From NCBI GenBank assembly GCA_902470805.1, contig CABRHX010000003.1:62001-126000 (forward strand): a DNA stretch of 64,000 nt, read 5' to 3'. The notes beneath the pieces were generated by a model. The model had not been told where the DNA came from and did not search any database. It saw only the letters and a list, made by a program, of their open reading frames with translations. This document shows, in pieces, positions 63,034 through 64,000 of this stretch. How positions within the stretch are numbered: position 1 is the first letter of the stretch; each line of letters opens with the position of its first letter. The position numbers were made by a program, and so were the translations under genes. This stretch comes from an uncultured Collinsella sp. (GTDB lineage Bacteria; Actinomycetota; Coriobacteriia; Coriobacteriales; Coriobacteriaceae).

Positions 63034-64000
63034 TTAGTCCTCGAGAGCCTTCTCGATGCGGCTCGTGACGCCCTTGAGGTTAAGACCGACGACGTACTGC
63101 TTGATCGGGCGCTTGATGTGCTCGATCACAAAGCGCTTGCCGTCGATGTCCTGGGCAGCGAGGTTGCGATAGAGCTTCTCGACCTGCTCCTTGACCTCGG
63201 GATCGTTGAACGCATAGTGGCCGGAGACATCCAGGATCTTCAGGCTGAGCTCATCGTCGGCAAGGATGTCATCGACCTGCAGGTTGACGTCGTCGCCAGT
63301 CATCCACTTGCGCCAGCGCTCGGTCTTGATAGCCTTGACCAGCAGCGTGTGATACAGGTCGGAGGGGTCATCGCACAGACCGTTGTCGACCAGGATCTGC
63401 TCGGTGGCGCAGAGCTTGAGGTAGGCGCGGGTCTCCTCGGTGCCATACTGCGGAGCGACGTTGGAGGCGGTCACGTGTGCCGGGATGTGCTCGAGCAGCG
63501 TCGCGTCGTCCAGATAGTCGGCGTTGTGCTCCTTCAGGCCCACGCCATAGCGCTTGGCCATATCGGCAAGCTCGCGGGCGTTCTTGAAGTTGTAGTGACC
63601 GACCTGCTCCGTCCAGCGGGTAAGGGTGCCGGTCTGGCCGACGATAAAGGTGGGCATGGGGCAGCCGCGCTTCTCGAGCTCGGGCTGCAGCTGAGAAATG
63701 AACTCCTCGTACTTATCGGTAGAGGTCAAGCCGCCATTGGTCTCCTCGGTACCGACCTCATAGGCGACCTCGGGCAGGTTATGCTCGCGACGGTACTGCT
63801 CAAGGTAGTCGATAAGATCGATCGTGCGGCGAAGCACCACGTCGAGCGGAATAACCTTGCCGATCTGATAGGGGTCCTTGGTGGGGTCGACCATCAGCAG
63901 GTCAAAGCCCGCCTCCATGTCGGCGACGAAGGACTTGCGGGCGAGCTCCATGGCCTCGTCCTCGGGCAGGTGGGCGTTACGCTCCTCGTCGCGCTGCCAC
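63034..64000 (-). CDS. GatZ/KbaZ-like class II D-tagatose-bisphosphate aldolase subunit (N-terminus outside window)
   Basis: The visible 321 residues (family about 420) start inside the TIM-barrel: FDLLMVDPTKDP, AYEVGTEETNGG, ADMAKRYGVGLKEHNADYLDD, and ALSLKILDVSGHYAFNDPEVK-like stretch near the end. GatZ/KbaZ assist the aldolase GatY/KbaY that cleaves tagatose-1,6-bisphosphate. This subfamily with EETNGG is a relative, so the exact substrate is uncertain. Same strand as, but separated by hairpins from, the transaldolase operon. The 5' end and any start codon lie right of the window. Confidence 0.75.
   Translation of the reverse strand, partial: WQRDEERNAHLPEDEAMELARKSFVADMEAGFDLLMVDPTKDPYQIGKVIPLDVVLRRTIDLIDYLEQYRREHNLPEVAYEVGTEETNGGLTSTDKYEEFISQLQPELEKRGCPMPTFIVGQTGTLTRWTEQVGHYNFKNARELADMAKRYGVGLKEHNADYLDDATLLEHIPAHVTASNVAPQYGTEETRAYLKLCATEQILVDNGLCDDPSDLYHTLLVKAIKTERWRKWMTGDDVNLQVDDILADDELSLKILDVSGHYAFNDPEVKEQVEKLYRNLAAQDIDGKRFVIEHIKRPIKQYVVGLNLKGVTSRIEKALED

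Overview
The window looks like chromosomal DNA of a gut Coriobacteriia, most likely Collinsella or a close relative. This is inferred from high GC, actinobacterial codon use, LANTG/LPxTG wall-anchored proteins, PTS and anaerobe-type nitroreductases, and very many intergenic palindromes; no database was consulted. I see no prophage, plasmid or conjugative genes, no rRNA operon, no transposase and no cas genes.

Layout. 1-8.7 kb: a partial HAD phosphatase, a large RlmKL-type 23S rRNA methyltransferase whose RlmL half looks catalytically dead, and a potassium cluster (Kup transporter, small membrane protein, short KdpD-like kinase, KdpE), then a nitroreductase. 8.9-16.2 kb: an LTA-synthase-type sulfatase, a convergent 1,365-residue wall-anchored protein, and a 0.4 kb array of alternating palindromes with a 61-62 bp period. 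16.2-22.2 kb: a flavodoxin, an ATPase of the AAA_14/DUF4143 type preceded by six iteron-like repeats, and a heterodimeric ABC exporter. 22.3-25.2 kb: two tandemly duplicated coiled-coil wall proteins and the SRP RNA gene. 25.3-37.3 kb: one giant isopeptide-domain adhesin (about 4,000 codons) interrupted by an amber codon and a 1-nt deletion. Its best promoter has a nine-base G tract in its spacer, which suggests phase variation. 37.3-44.7 kb: a TadA-glycerate kinase fusion, tRNA-Ser, a TetR regulator, LemA, IlvE, DedA and CysE. 44.8-54.6 kb: a MarR-controlled heterodimeric ABC exporter, small conserved proteins, a nitroreductase, a degenerate NtrC-type regulator, a YeiH-type exporter and a GntR regulator. 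54.7-64 kb: GlmS divergent from a LacI regulator, a HAD phosphatase, LarE, and an operon of transaldolase, split transketolase and a PTS EIIA, ending in a partial GatZ/KbaZ-like gene.

Recurrent theme: the intergenic DNA carries several families of hairpins. Eight short palindromes share a GGGACAG-like core, several starting at or next to a stop codon. Three long inverted repeats (26-32 bp arms) lie between convergent genes. Two palindromes share AGTTGCGGTGGAATA. Both ABC exporter pairs have the same division of labour, with one degenerate and one canonical nucleotide site. Potassium uptake and its two-component control are adjacent, and the pentose-phosphate enzymes are co-transcribed with a PTS component, suggesting use of a sugar or polyol.
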